Assembly (NCBI RefSeq): GCF_000687475.1
Contig: NC_057320.1
Coordinates: 3,658,001-3,722,000 of the forward strand
Reading direction: 5' to 3'
DNA length: 64,000 nt
Origin: Ustilaginoidea virens
Taxonomy: Eukaryota; Ascomycota; Sordariomycetes; Hypocreales; Clavicipitaceae
Shown here: piece after piece, positions 48,601 to 60,710 of the stretch
Layout of the letters: each line of letters begins with the position of its first letter
How positions within the stretch are numbered: position 1 is the stretch's first letter
Program-made: the position numbers and the translations under genes
The notes under the pieces: generated by a model
The model's database searches: none
Told to the model about the DNA's origin: nothing
Seen by the model: only the letters and a program-made list of their open reading frames with translations

Positions 48601-50474
48601 TATAGGACCGGCCTAAGCCTCTTCTAAGACCGCTTAGGGATCTCTATCGCCTTAAATAAACTAAGCCTTACTTACTGACTTATATACTAGATTTTTAGCT
48701 TTAACTATTTTGATTAGTTCTAGCTTGCCTAATTATTCTAGCGAATTATCCCTATAGAGGCCCTAAGATAACCCTAACTACCTAATACCGCCCTTAATAT
48801 CTAATAATAATAACCCGATATAGGAGAGAGGAGATATAGTAGGTAGATAAAAGCGATTAATTTTTAGCTACTTTAAAGTTATAATATTAATATTAAAGCC
48901 CCTCTCTCCCCCCTTTTCCCCCCCTCCTACCGGCCCCTATAATAGCCCCTCCTTTTTTTCCCCCCTCTCCCCTTCCCCTTTTACTGCTCTCTTTTGCCCC
49001 TAAGAGATAAATAGCTTTAATATAGCTTAAATGCCCTCTAATGCCTCTACCTTATGCTCCTTAAGGTCTAATACCTCTTAGGTCACTCTAGGAGTAATAC
49101 TCCCCCTTACTATTACTGCCGCTACTACTGCTTTCCCCCTACCGCAGGTAATTAATGCCTACCATACCTTTAACTAGAGGGCGTAGTAGTTCTTAACCTA
49201 TCTATATTAGCACCTATTCTATATAGCCCCTATACCTTATATATACCTCCCCCCCTATAGCTAGCACCTTTTAGGCACCTAAAAAGGCGTAAATAGACTT
49301 TTAATTCTTAGGAGTCTGCTTAAAAGGATAGTAAGTCTTTCCTACTATAGTATACGCAAAATATATTACCTTAGGCCCTATGCGGTATTATGCTATATTA
49401 CTATCGCTTAAATATCGGTTAAATTAAAGGTCGATCGGTTAGGTCCTACCTTACTAAGAGTAGTATTAATAGTTGGGGTCTTCAGCCTATATAAGGTAAA
49501 GGTCATAAGGCTATCCCTACGGCTTACCGGGCTAATAAAAATAGGTTAGTAACGCTAGTATAGTAGGAGTAAGGAGTACCCACTCCTTTATCTAAAGACG
49601 CTAATTTCTTCAGTATACTATTATTATTATTATTATTACTACTGCTATAGCTACTACTGCTATTGCTGCTAATGCTTCTACTACTAATGCTAATACTGCT
49701 GCTACTGCTGTTGCTTTTGCTATTGCTATTACTATTGCTGCCGCTATTGCTATTACTACTGCTATTACTATTATTATCGCCCTACCGTATAGGTTAGTAT
49801 TATCCCTATAGCGCTAGAGAATAGGGCTTAAGGGGATTATATACGGAAAAAAAATAATAGCCTTATAGAAAGGAAGAAAAAGGGATTAAAAAGTTAAAGG
49901 GCACCTATACCTTTATATCCTCGCCCGATTAAAGGCCTTTATACCCTCTCTTTATACTTAGCTCACCCTAACCCCTAACTTAATACCACTTGCCTTCTAC
50001 TAAGTACCCCCCCTATAGCCGATTTGCCGCCGATATAGCCCTAATAATAAAAAATTCCTTTACTCTCGATCTAATGCCCCTATGCGATATATATACCGCG
50101 TAGCCGGCACGCGTGCTGCGTAGCTGGCGCTACCCTGCCTATATAACCTCTACCTTACTTTCGATTTATAGTATACCGACCTAGGACTACCTCTCCCCTA
50201 TGGATATTAGACCTACCTTTTTCCGGACCCACTTTTTCCAGACCGCTTTTATACTCTTCCTAGTACTATCGCTAGGTATAATCCTAAGCGATAGCGTACC
50301 CACCTTTCTTATATGCTGGAAACCTATCGGCCCCTTTAGGGGCCTGACTTCCCTATCGTTGTAATTGTATTAGTAGAAAGGGTTTTCCCCCCGATCCTTA
50401 GGTTTTTCCCTTCCGGATTATCTGCCGGAGTACTAGATAGGCATTTCTAGCTTAGAATAGCCCCCTAGAGTAAT
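48601..50474 (+). other. 3' region of the LINE, low-complexity blocks
   Basis: No convincing gene. Contains a C/T-rich tract at about 48897-49000, a short CTACTG-type stretch near 49115, the trinucleotide array 49619-49787, and a repeated CGCGTAGCCGGC/TGCGTAGCTGGC block at 50097-50133. It may be LINE 3' untranslated region or include remains of another element. Confidence 0.5.
49619..49787 (+). repeat. Degenerate trinucleotide array (CTA/CTG/ATT)n
   Basis: About 170 bp of TATTAT, CTACTG, GCTATT and GCTGCT trimers. Interruptions are mostly single-base changes of one unit type. Confidence 0.85.
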
Positions 50475-50498
50475 TTAATAATAATAATAATAATAATC
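50475..50498 (+). repeat. (AAT)n tract, probable LINE tail
   Basis: Seven or eight AAT units at the junction with Copia J. Simple-repeat 3' tails are common in non-LTR retrotransposons; this marks the likely 3' end of the LINE. Confidence 0.7.
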
Positions 50499-53400
50499 TA
50501 TACGCTTAAGAAAAAGGAAGCTAGACCGCGGTCTTCTATAGTATAGACCTTATAAAATTTCCTTTTTAGCTGGTTAATATAAGTTATATTTAGACTAACT
50601 AATAGGCAATCGTTAATATAGGTGACGATAAAGATGCTAGTTTGCTTATTATAAAAGACGGCAGCATCAGAAGCTAAAGGTAAGAAACCTTTACTAGAAA
50701 TCAGGTCTTTTAGCCGATATTGCCATTCGCGGGGTGCTTATTTTAGCTCGTAAAGGGCCTTCTTTAGTAAAATAGCTTACTTAACAGAGGGATTAAAGCC
50801 GGCTTCTTTAAGTAAAGTTAGTAGCCGTTATCATTGAATATCAGACCAAAGCTTACTATCGCTATTAGTTAGCAGTAAGCTCTCTATAAATTCAAGAAAT
50901 CCGTTAGGAATATCCATATAAATAATCTCAGAAAGCTCGCTATTTAGGAAGGCACCTATAAAGTCGATCTGCTCTATTTCCCAGTTATTACTAGCAGCCA
51001 AAGCCAGTATAACCCTCTAGGTAGGTAGGATAGAGGTAAAAGCATAAGTATGCTAAAAATCCTTTCCTTCGACTTACATAAAACCTTTAACTACTAATCT
51101 AGCCTTATGTTTTATAAGCTAATTATTAGCATCCTTTTTAACCCGAAAAACAGGCCTATTGCGTATAATTTTCCTATCAATAGGAACGCTAGACTTAAGA
51201 ATAAATTGGAAGACTTTAGTATCTAAAAGCTGCTCGAATTCCTTAAATAGTGCCTTTATCTAAAGGTCTTTTTCTTTTTCAGGGCATTATAGCACATCCT
51301 TCCAGCTATTTGACGTGCCGTTAGCATTTTTAGCTAGCTTACGCTTCGCTTTATAGCAGGAATCCCATATCAGGTGGTATAAATCCTAATTAGGGAATAA
51401 GTCGGTAGGGCTGGTAGGGTTAGTAGGGCCCATAGGTCTAGTAAGGCCAGTAAAGTCGGTAGGGTCAGTAGGGCCAGCAGGGCCAGTAGGGCCAGCAAAG
51501 TCGGTAGGATTAAGGCTAGTAAGGATATCTATAAGGTCATCCTTTGCAGTAGCCAGGGACTGTATTATAGGACGGTTATCCAAGGTAGCATTAGTATTAG
51601 TAACGCTAGTAAAGTTAGTAGGGTCCGGCATGCTTTTAAGGTCATCCAGTAAAATAGCAGGTTCTCTGCTAGATACCCCCTCTGAACCTATATTTTGCCC
51701 TCTATGAAAGTCTCCTTCTAGGCCATTAGAAATAGGGCCTATACCTTCATTTTAATAAATAAAGGTAATAAAAGTTGTTTTAGTAATAACCTTCTTCTTT
51801 AGAAGATAGACCAGGTAGGTATTATTACCTAGAGTGGCAAGGAGCCTACCAGGCTCGGTATGGGGCGCTAATTTGCGGCTTTTTATACACTTTTCGTATG
51901 GTATAAGCACTTCAATAGTTGCTCTAATAGCCCTAAGGTTAATAAGATCAGGGTAGTGCTCCGGTATTATCTGGTTATAATCCTTTAGTAGCTCTTAATA
52001 GAGGCTAGAAGGTCTGTTAGTAACAGCTATTATATTTACTAGCATAACAACGCCAGTAATTACAGCAGACCAGAGGTTAGATGGTAGCCTTGACCAGGCT
52101 ATAGTAGCACGTAGCCTATCAGCTATAATCCTAATAGATCGCTTAGCTAGGCCATTTTGTTCGTAAATATAAGGGCAAGATATATTAAAAGCTATACCCT
52201 GTTCGACAAGCCAATCACTAAGCATTTTGTTGATTTCATTTCCACCATCATAGTGGAATTCAACAGGCGTTTTACCATATCTGACCTGTAGGCTCTGTAT
52301 AAAGCTCTGTAATGCTTTAAAAACAACAGTGCCTTCCCTATTAGGCAGTAAGTAAAGCCAACGGAATCGGGATTTTCTGTCCACTAATATAAGGGCAACA
52401 GGTCGTTTATTGTATGGTGTGGGTGATATAGCAAAAGTATCACCTTCTATAATATCCAGGCATTTAGCTGGATTAGGTATCGCATCTTTAGAAGGTCTTC
52501 TAACCTTCTTAGCCTGGATACAGGCTAAGTAGCGAAAATCAGTATCTTTAACCTTATTATGGTTAAGCAGACCAGGAGTATTAGCACAGGTCTTTTTAAG
52601 TAGCTGAATACCTATATGCCCTAGCCGTACATGCCAAATGCCGGCTAATTGTAATAGTTTTTGATATTCTGTATCAGCTGTTATAGGGGTAGGGGGACTA
52701 GTAGTACCAGTCTGTATAGGCGTGGTAGGGTTAGTAACCTCTATAGGGTCTTCGCTAGTCGTAATAGCGGGAATAGGGGTAATAGTGGTATCCTCAGAAT
52801 CACTATAATCAGTAGGGTTAGTAAGGCTAGGGACCTCTACTACTATACTATTAGTATAGTGGCTACAAGGTTGATATAGCAGTGGTATGTCTATTCCTTT
52901 CTATGGAAGGAAAAAGCCGTATTTTTCAAGGTTAAAAATGCTAATGCATTTACGGCTTGCCGACTAAAGCTGATTTTTAATTAGTACCCCTTTAGCGGCA
53001 TAGTGTTTTACACCGCTAATAATATTAATATCCAAGGTAGGAATATATAGGGCATTCTTAAGCTCTATAATACCCCATTTTGTAGGATTAATGCCCTATA
53101 GCACAGTAAATCGTGCCGTGCCCCAACCAGTAGGGGAAATAGGGCCACCACCAGTAGTAATTACAGGCTTATCATTCTTTTTAAAATGGTGAAAAGTGGT
53201 GAAATACTTCTTATCATTAACAATATGATAAGTGGAGCCTGTATTGTAAAGGAGGGCATCCTTTGGGGTCCTACCGCCTAATTTAGCACTATAGCTTATA
53301 GCTATAAGCTGGTTATCAGTAAATATAGTAGTAGAAGAAGAGGAATAGGATATATTAGTATCCTGGGTATTATAATTGCTTATAATAAAGGCCTCGACAT

Positions 53401-54553
53401 CTTGCTGATTATTGCTAAAGTCCTATTTCTTCTTCTATTGCTGCTTCTTTTTCCTATTATTAGTAGAATTATTCTTACTATTATTAGTAGTAGAAGCGGC
53501 ATTAGTAGACCCTTTATTCTTAGAGTCTTTGGAAGCCTTAAGCTGCTTAGCGTTATTATTAGCAGCTACCTTATTAGACCCTTTAGAACGCTGTTCTTCT
53601 AGTAGGTCAACTATAAAATACTAGAGGTTAAATTTGCTGCTATTAATAACACCTTGGGCGCTATATGCCCTAATCATAAAGCGTTGGCGTTCCGTCTAGC
53701 GGGTAAATACCCCCTCTATAGCCTAAAGATACTAATTAACTTAGTCGAAAGAGTCGATCTTAGAACCTAGAATTCTGAGGCGAGAAATATAGCTATTAAA
53801 TTTGCTATTAAAAGCTTCTAAAATGCCTTTATAACCGGTAAAAGTAAAGGTGTGAAACGTAGGGTATAAGTGTGCCTGCTGTACTTCTGGTGAGTGGCAG
53901 TACTGGGCTACTAATAAAAGGTAGGCTTCCTCCGGGTCATTACACCAATCTATAGCTTCTATAGCTTCTTCATCATAGCTATTCTTTAGCATTAGTAGTA
54001 AAAGTGCCTGCTTAAACTCATCAAAATGCCTTGCTATAGAGGGGTCGTTGATAAAATTAGCTATTTTAAAGGCCCTAAGTTGTATTGTAAGAGCCTGCTT
54101 CCACTAGTCGAAATTATAGGGGCTTTTTAGCTTCTGGGACTCCTTAAATCGGTTGGCAGTCTTAGCTAATTCTTTAATAGCCTAATCACTAATTTGGTTG
54201 GTAATAGTTGTTGGTGCCGTTATGGTATAAAGAGGCTCTTTACCCTTATATTTTATAGGGGTAGAAGGTTGGTCGATTTCTATAACGTCAGCTTCACTAT
54301 CATCATCTTTAGTAGTAGTCGTCTTGGTGGAAGGTCTAGCTTCAGTGGCTTTAGTAGGCTTTTTATTAGTAGCCTGGGTAGCCTGGGTATCGTTATTTTG
54401 CCTACTAACTAGGCCCTGTATAAGGTTAGTTAGTATATTCATCTGGGACTTCATATCGTCTATATCCAGCTGTAATTGTGCATTAGTATCAACTTCAGTA
54501 TCGGATTCAGGGACCTTATAGGAAGAAGACCCTGATTCTGCTATTGTAGGCAA
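50499..54553 (-). pseudogene. Copia J gag-pol, truncated in reverse transcriptase
   Basis: Segments at 54553, 53992, 52384 and 51631 share one frame. The Gag start corresponding to ATG 58743 in I reads ATA here. Gag spans 54544-53480, protease is near 53250, a linker near 52880-52670, and the integrase zinc region (WHVRLGHIGIQLL) near 52640-52600. Integrase core has VDRKSRFRWL at 52386-52360, HYDGGNE near 52250 and NGLAKRSIRII near 52150, with Lys for the catalytic Glu. A Gly-Pro-Thr repeat tail lies at about 51500-51390. Reverse transcriptase begins near 51290 and is cut at about 50510 soon after the conserved KVYTIED-like segment. Gln codons kept here are stops in I. Confidence 0.9.
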
Positions 54554-55303
54554 AAAAGGTTTTAAAATCCGTTTAAAAATAGTGCCGATATTATAAGAAC
54601 AGAGGAATAACTAGCTAAATAGCTAGTAAAATGGTCGAGTAATTAGTAAAATAGCTAGTAAAATAGTCGAATAACTAGCCGGATAGGCAGTATATATAGT
54701 GGCTAGTAGCCTACTATAAAAGTAACCGCAGATTATAGCGGCCGGTCTCAATATAAAAAAGCACAGATGCCGTAGGCGTTGTGCAAGTCCGTATTATAGC
54801 ATTGGTATTCAGGGTGCTTATATGGTGCCGTAATATAAAGGTGCCGTAAGTGCCGTAGGTGCCGTAGGTGCCGTAGGTGCCGTGGGTGCAGTGGGTGCTA
54901 TAGGTGCCGTAATATAAAAGATGCTGTAAGTGCCGTACCAAAAGTGCTATAAGTGGGAGAGTGTAACAGGTGCCGTACAGTGCAGTGGGTGTCGTGCACT
55001 ATGTGCAAAAGTGTTATATAGTGGTATAGTGTGATAAATATCACACTATAAAATCCGTAGGTGCCGTAGGTTACTCCGAAAATAACGTAAGATTACGCTA
55101 AAAGTGCCGTAAGGTTATACCGTAAGTTGCCGTTAGGTACGCCGTTGATTGCCGCAGGGTAATACCGTAGGTAACAAGGGGTAAGCCACAGGTGATAAGG
55201 GTAAGCCGAGGATACCAAAGGATAGCTATATTAGTAGTACTAATAAGCAAGAGAGACCAAGGGGTGAACACAAAAAGGTAGGGTAAAAACAAAGAAGTAA
55301 AAA
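54554..55303 (-). other. Leader of Copia J with 9-base minisatellite
   Basis: Untranslated leader. At 54826-54912 it carries an array of TGCCGTAGG units, with looser copies up to about 55150. The same array, in reverse complement, is in the leader of I. A TAGTGTGATAAATATCACACTA inverted repeat lies near 55027. ORFs here only read the repeat as Thr-Tyr-Gly. Confidence 0.75.
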
Positions 55304-55318
55304 CCCGGGCTCATAACC
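55304..55318 (-). other. Primer binding site of J (half initiator tRNA-Met)
   Basis: Plus-strand CCCGGGCTCATAACC, the reverse complement of the site in I, directly beside the LTR. Complementary to the initiator tRNA-Met anticodon arm. Confidence 0.8.
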
Positions 55319-56042
55319 TATTGTAATTCTAAAGGTCACTATAAAGGCAAAGCCTTACTAGCTAGCTAGATGGCACAAGACTGTCTGCGACCTATGAACT
55401 AATCTTAGTGTAATACTAGATTTTTCACCAAGCCCTAAGACTATACAAGTGCTATAAAGCAGGGCAAGTGTAAAGGCAAGGCAAATATAGGATAACCAGA
55501 AAACGCAGGGAAGGTAAGAAGTTAAGAGGCATATAGTGCATTAATAGGTTCGATTATACTTCCCTTTAACTATCTAGAAAGAAGGGGGAAAGCTATCCTA
55601 TATATACACGAAGGAGGGGTGGGCCTAGGCATTCAGGGTAGCCAGTAAGAAGGCTCCCCGTAATGCTCGCTATGATACGTCAGCAACCCCGCTATATCCG
55701 GCCTTTCCAACCACCCTAACCACCGCACTAGTAATTAGCCATTACGCTAGTGGACTAACCACCACACTAGTAGACTAGCCACCACACTAGTGGACTAGCC
55801 ACTACGCTAGTGGGCCACCACGCTAATTTAGCAATGCCACACCTTTTTTAACAAGGCCTACCTTAAGGCCTACCTTACTTGATATACAGTAAATAATCCA
55901 CTGAAAATCCTTAAGGTAAAAGGCAAAGGCCTAAGGTTGGTAGGACTACCGTAAGTCCAAGAGGCGGTATAAGGGCCAGAAGGTCAGTAAGCCAGTAGGG
56001 CATTAGGCCAGCAGCCTAGTAGGCTACTATAGGATTTTAACA
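55319..56042 (-). repeat. 5' LTR of Copia J (724 bp)
   Basis: On the minus strand TGTTAAAATCC to TACAATA. It has the same TATA region and GTGGTGGCTAGT-type array (about 55730-55815) as H and I, with fewer units. Confidence 0.93.
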
Positions 56043-56390
56043 GCTTCTTTCGGGATTAAGATAAAGTTAGTTAAAAACCGGTTAGAGGTTATTATAGGGG
56101 CTAACGATAGTTATTATTGTATTTAGTCGATAAGAGCCTATATCTAATGCTTAGTCTATTTAGCCTAAGCGTATATTTAGCGCTTACTCTCTTAGCTTTA
56201 GGATAGCTATTTTTAGAACCTTATATTAAGGACTTCTATAGCGTTAATAATTAACTCCTATTAAGCGGCCTATTGACGAGCGGAGGCACGCCAGATATAA
56301 TCCGGGCCTATAGCGTTCTGTGAGGGGCCTGTATCTATTGCCGGTAGTTATAAGTAATATAACAATAAGGGTTAAAAGAGTTTATTTAAT
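56043..56390 (-). other. Leader remnant of Gypsy L
   Basis: About 350 bp to the left of a minus-strand D/F-type LTR. The part next to the LTR (AGAGTTTATTTAAT) resembles the D leader (ATTTAAATAGACTCT in reverse complement); the remainder has no match in the window and no gene. Confidence 0.55.
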
Positions 56391-56644
56391 TGTAAAGGAC
56401 TGGCCCTAGAGCGATTGCAAATAGGCGTTAAACGTGTATATTAAATAAACTAGAGAATAAGGGAAGGAGCCCGAATAGGAGTCCCTCCGAGGCCTACTTA
56501 TATCCGTGTGTAGCGCGGGCTAGAGCCCTAGCGTTGCCCTTATCGGCCCGCGTGTCTGCCTTATATAATCCATCCTGGGCTAGGCATAGGCGCAGCCCGA
56601 GCCCCAGATAATCCATGGCACGGGCATAGCCCGAGTCCGTGACA
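56391..56644 (-). repeat. LTR of Gypsy L, D/F family (254 bp)
   Basis: On the minus strand TGTCACGGACTCGGGC to GTCCTTTACA, both termini intact. It adjoins Gypsy K directly. No matching duplication is visible on the left because the body of L is missing or displaced by J. Confidence 0.88.
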
Positions 56645-57245
56645 GCTTAAAACTATAATAAATATAAAAAGCCGATTTAGGGAGCGATAGGATATTATCC
56701 CCTCGATTACCTATACTATTTAGGTTGATATCGATATTGATAGATAGCTATTAACTATAATGCTATATATCGTCTTAGGCCTAACCTATAATATTATTCT
56801 AGGGTTGTGTTAGATAGAGTATTATAATATCGAATTATAGATAAAGTAGTATTAATTAAAAATTAGAGCTACTAATAGTCTATTTATAAAAAAATTAATT
56901 ATTTAATCCTTTAGGCCTGCCGCAATTAATATTCTTAGGTTAGTCTTTTATAGTATACTATAATATATAGTATATACTTAAGATAATTTAATTTTTTTCT
57001 TTTTTACGAGCCTATAGGAGCTTATATATATCCTCTATATTATACTCCTATCTTATTAGAATTTAGTTCCCCCCCTAGCCTAGCTATAGACCTTATTATT
57101 TAAGCTTTAGGATTTTGCTAATCTCTTCGATAAGGTAAAGGCTTTTAGCCTCTTACTATACTAAAGCACGCTTAATTATTATATTAAGCTTAAACCGACT
57201 TTAGATAGGGGACTACCCGACCTCCTATAGGGACCGCTATATAAT
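56645..57245 (+). pseudogene. Gypsy K: protease to RT linker
   Basis: Diverged plus-strand Gypsy, collinear with about 19960-20550 of D. It shows the protease C-terminal half and the linker before reverse transcriptase. Stops and indels are more frequent than in D, so K appears older. It breaks at ATAAT (57241-57245), the left duplication of I, and resumes at 62602. Confidence 0.8.
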
Positions 57246-57989
57246 TGTTAAAATCCTATAGTAGCCTACTAGGCTGCTGGCCTTATGCCTTACTGGCCTA
57301 CTAACCTTCTGGCCCTTATACCGCCTCTTGGACTTATGGTAGTATTACCTTAGGCCTTTGCCTTTTACCTTAAGGATTTTCAGTGGATTATTTACTGTAT
57401 ATCAAGTAAGGTAGGCCTTGTTGAAAAGGTGTGGCATTGCTAAATTAGCGTGGTTGCCTACTAGCGTGGTGGCGGCCTACTAGCGTGGTATGGCATTGCT
57501 AAATTAGCGTGGTGGCCTACTAGCGTGGTGGCTAGTCCACTAGTGTGGTAGTTAGTCACTAACATGGTGACTAATTACTAGTGCGGTGGTTAGGGTGGTT
57601 GGAAAGGTCGGATATAGCGGGGTTGCTGACGTATTATAGCGAGCATTACGGGGAGCCTTCTTACTGGCTACCCTGAATGCCTGGGCCCACCCCTCCTTCG
57701 TGTATATATAGGATAGCTTTTCCCCTTCTTTCTAGATAGTAGAAGGGCAGCACAATCAAGTCTGTTAATGCACTATATGCCTCTTAACTTCCACCTTCCC
57801 TGCGTTTCTGGTTATCTTATATTTGCCTTGCCTTTACACTTGCCCTGCTTTATAGCACTTGTATAGTCTTAGGACTTGGTGAAAAATCTAGTATTTATAC
57901 TAAGATTAGTTCACAGGTCGCAGACAGTCTTGTGCCATCTAGCTAGCTAGTAAGGCTCTGCTTTTATAGTGACCTTGAGAATTGCAATA
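57246..57989 (+). repeat. 5' LTR of Copia I (744 bp)
   Basis: TGTTAAAATCC to TTGCAATA. It contains a local duplication of TGGCATTGCTAAATTAGCGT (first at about 57430, again near 57491) inside the GTGGTGG array, absent from the 3' LTR. TATATATAGGATAGC near 57704 is the probable TATA region. Confidence 0.94.
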
Positions 57990-58004
57990 GGTTATGAGCC
58001 CGGG
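57990..58004 (+). other. Primer binding site of I (half initiator tRNA-Met)
   Basis: GGTTATGAGCCCGGG immediately after the LTR, complementary to the initiator tRNA-Met anticodon stem-loop and identical in sense to the sites of A and J. Confidence 0.82.
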
Positions 58005-58742
58005 TTTTTACTTCTTTGTTTTTACCCTACCTTTTTGTGTTCACCCCTCGGTCTCTTTTGCTTATTAGTACTACTAATATAGCTATCCTTTGGTATCTTC
58101 GGCTTACCCTTATTAACTTTGGCTTACCTATTATCACCTTTGGCTTACCCTTTGTTACCTACGGAATTACCCTGCGGCAATCAACAGCGTACCTAACGGC
58201 AACTTACGGCGTAACCTCATGGCACTTTTAGCGTAACCTTACGTTATTTTCGGAGTAACCTACGGCACCTACGGATTTTATAGTGTGATATCTATCACAC
58301 TATACCACTGTATAACATCTTTACACCTAGTGCACGATACCTACTGTACTGTACGGCACCTGTTATACTCTCCCACTTATAGCACCTTTGGTACGGCACT
58401 TACGGCACCTTTTATATTACGGCACCTACGGCACCTACGGCACTTACGGCACCTTTATATTACGGCACCTATAAGTACCTTGAACACCAACGCTATAATA
58501 CGGACTTGTACAACGCCTACGGCATCCGTGCTTTTGAGACTTACCGTTATACTCTGCGGTTACCTTTTATAGTAGGCTACTAGCTACTATATTTATTGAC
58601 TGTTAAGCCAGTTATTCGACTGTTTTACCAGCTATTTCACTAATTACTCGACTATTTTGCTAGCTATTCAGCTAGTTATTCCTCTGTCTTTACAACTATC
58701 AGCACCATTTTTCAACGGATTTTTAAACCCTTTTTGCCCACA
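58005..58742 (+). other. Leader of Copia I with 9-base minisatellite
   Basis: Untranslated. Bases 58391-58470 hold TACGGCACC units; looser related units occur from 58155. GTGTGATATCTATCACAC at 58284-58301 forms a perfect hairpin-type inverted repeat conserved in J. ORFs of 71 and 95 codons are repeat reading frames. Confidence 0.75.
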
Positions 58743-60518
58743 ATGGCAGAATCAGGGTCTTCTACCTATAAGGTCCCTGAATCCGATACTAAAGTTGATA
58801 CTAATGCACAACTACAGCTGGATATGGACGATATGAAGTCCCAGATGAATATACTAACTGACCTTATACAGGGCCTAGTTAATAGGCAAAATAACGACAC
58901 CCAGGCTACCCAGGCTACTAATATGAAGCCTACTAAAGCTACTGAAGCTGGACCTTCCACTAAGACGACTACCACTAAGGATGATAATAAGGCTAACGTT
59001 ATGGAAATCGACCAACCTTCTACCCCTATAAAATATAAGGGTAAAGAGCCTATTTATACCACAACGGCACCAACAACAACCATCACCAACCAAATTAGTG
59101 ATAGGGCTATTAAAGAATTAGCTAAGACTGCCAACCGCTTTAAGGAGTCCCAGAAGCTAAAAAGTCCCTATAATTTCGACCAGTGGAAGCAGGCTCTTAC
59201 AATACAACTTCGGGCCTTTAAAATAACTAATTTTGTCAACGACCCTTCTATAGCAAGGCACTTTAATGAGTCTGAGCAGGTACTTTTACTACTAATGCTA
59301 AAGAATAGCTGTAGTGAAGAAGCTGCAGAGGCTATAGACTGGTGTAACGACCCAGAGGAAGCCTACCTTTTGCTAGTAGCCCAATACTGCCACTCACCAG
59401 AAGTACAGCGGGCACACTTATACCCTACGTTTCACACCCTTACATTTACCGGTTATAAAGGCACTTTGGAGGCTTTTAATAGCGAATTTAATAGCTATAT
59501 TTCTCGCCTCAGAATCCTAGGTTCTAAGATCGACTCTTTCGACTAAGTTAACTAGTAACTTTGGGCTGTAGAGGGGGTATTTACCCGCTGGACGGAACGC
59601 CAACGCTCTATGATTAGGGCTTATAGCGCCTAAGGTGTTATTAACAGCAGCAAATTTAACCTCCAGTATTTTATAGTTGACCTATTAGAAGAACAGCGCT
59701 CTAAAGGGTTAAATAAGGTAGCTGCTAATAATAACCCCAAGCAGCTCAAGGCTTCTAAGGACTCTAAGAATAAAGGGTCTACTAATACCGCTTCTACTAA
59801 TAATAGCAAGAATAACTCTACTAAAAAGAAGCAGCAACAGAAGAAGAAATAGGACTCTTATAAATAGCAAGATATCGAGTCCTTTATTATAGGCAATTAT
59901 AATACCCAGGATACTAATATATCCTATTCCTCTTCTTCTACCACTATATCTACTAATAACCAGCCCTTAGCTATAAGCTATAGTGCTAAATCAGGCGGTA
60001 GGACCCTTAAGGATACCCTCCTTTACAATACAGGCTCTACTTGTCATATTGTCAATAACAAGAAATATTTCACCACTTTTCACCATTTTGACAAGGATGA
60101 TAAGCCTGTAATTACTACTGGCGGTGGCCCTATTTCCCCTACTGGTTGGGGTACAGCACGATTTACTGTGTTACAGGGCGTTAATCCTACCAAATGGGGT
60201 ATTATAGAGCTCAAGAATGCCCTATATATTCCTACCTTGGATATTAACATTATTAGTAGTGTAAAGCACTATGCTGCTAAAGGGGTACTAATTAAAAATC
60301 AGCTTTGGTCAGCAAGCCGTAAATGCATCGGCATTTTTAACTTTAATAAATACGGCTTTTTCCTTCCACAGAAAGGAATAGACACACCACTACTACATCA
60401 ACCTTGTAGCCATTATACTATTACTAATAGTATATCAGTAGAGGTCCCCAGCCCTACTAACCCTGCTGATTATAGTAATCCTGAGGATATTACTATTACC
60501 CCTGTTCCTACTACTGCG

Positions 60519-60710
60519 ATTAGTAAGGAACCTGTAGAGGCTACTAGCCCTACTACTAACCAGCCCGCTACCACAACTAGCGATATTCCTGCTATTATAA
60601 CTAGCAAGGAACCTGTAGAGGCTACTAGCCCCACCACCCAACCTTCCGCTATTACGACTAGCGAAGACCCTGTAGAGGTTACTAACCCTACTCCTGCCCC
60701 TATAGCAGCT
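60519..60710 (+). repeat. Tandem repeat in protease-integrase linker of I
   Basis: Three related units beginning near 60519, 60600 and 60657, each encoding a Ser-Lys-Glu-Pro-Val-Glu-Ala-Thr-Ser-Pro-Thr-like block. J has only one unit at the corresponding place (near 52740), so I has gained copies. Confidence 0.8.

Larger units (their letters stand above)
46606..50498 (+). mobile_element. Tad-like LINE (non-LTR retrotransposon), 5'-truncated
   Basis: A LINE reverse transcriptase at about 46860-48600 is followed by about 1.9 kb of 3' sequence and an (AAT)n tail at about 50475-50498. No endonuclease domain or first ORF is visible upstream, so it appears 5'-truncated. The left boundary is approximate, set where Copia B similarity ends. 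I could not define a target-site duplication. Parts of 48650-50470 could belong to another element. Confidence 0.72.
50499..56042 (-). mobile_element. Ty1/Copia retrotransposon J, 3'-truncated
   Basis: Minus-strand element of the same family as I and H. From the right: LTR, primer binding site, leader with minisatellite, Gag, protease, integrase and most of reverse transcriptase. It stops at about 50499 beside the LINE tail; the reverse transcriptase end, RNase H and 3' LTR are missing. The right flank (56043 onward) is the leader of Gypsy L. Confidence 0.92.

Noticed and set aside
49619..49787. Possible CRISPR-like or coding repeat
   Set aside because: It is a degenerate trinucleotide array without spacers; no CRISPR structure occurs anywhere in the window.
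53402..53624. Plus-strand ORFs rich in Leu/Phe
   Set aside because: They are antisense to the Lys/Asn/Ser-rich end of J Gag.
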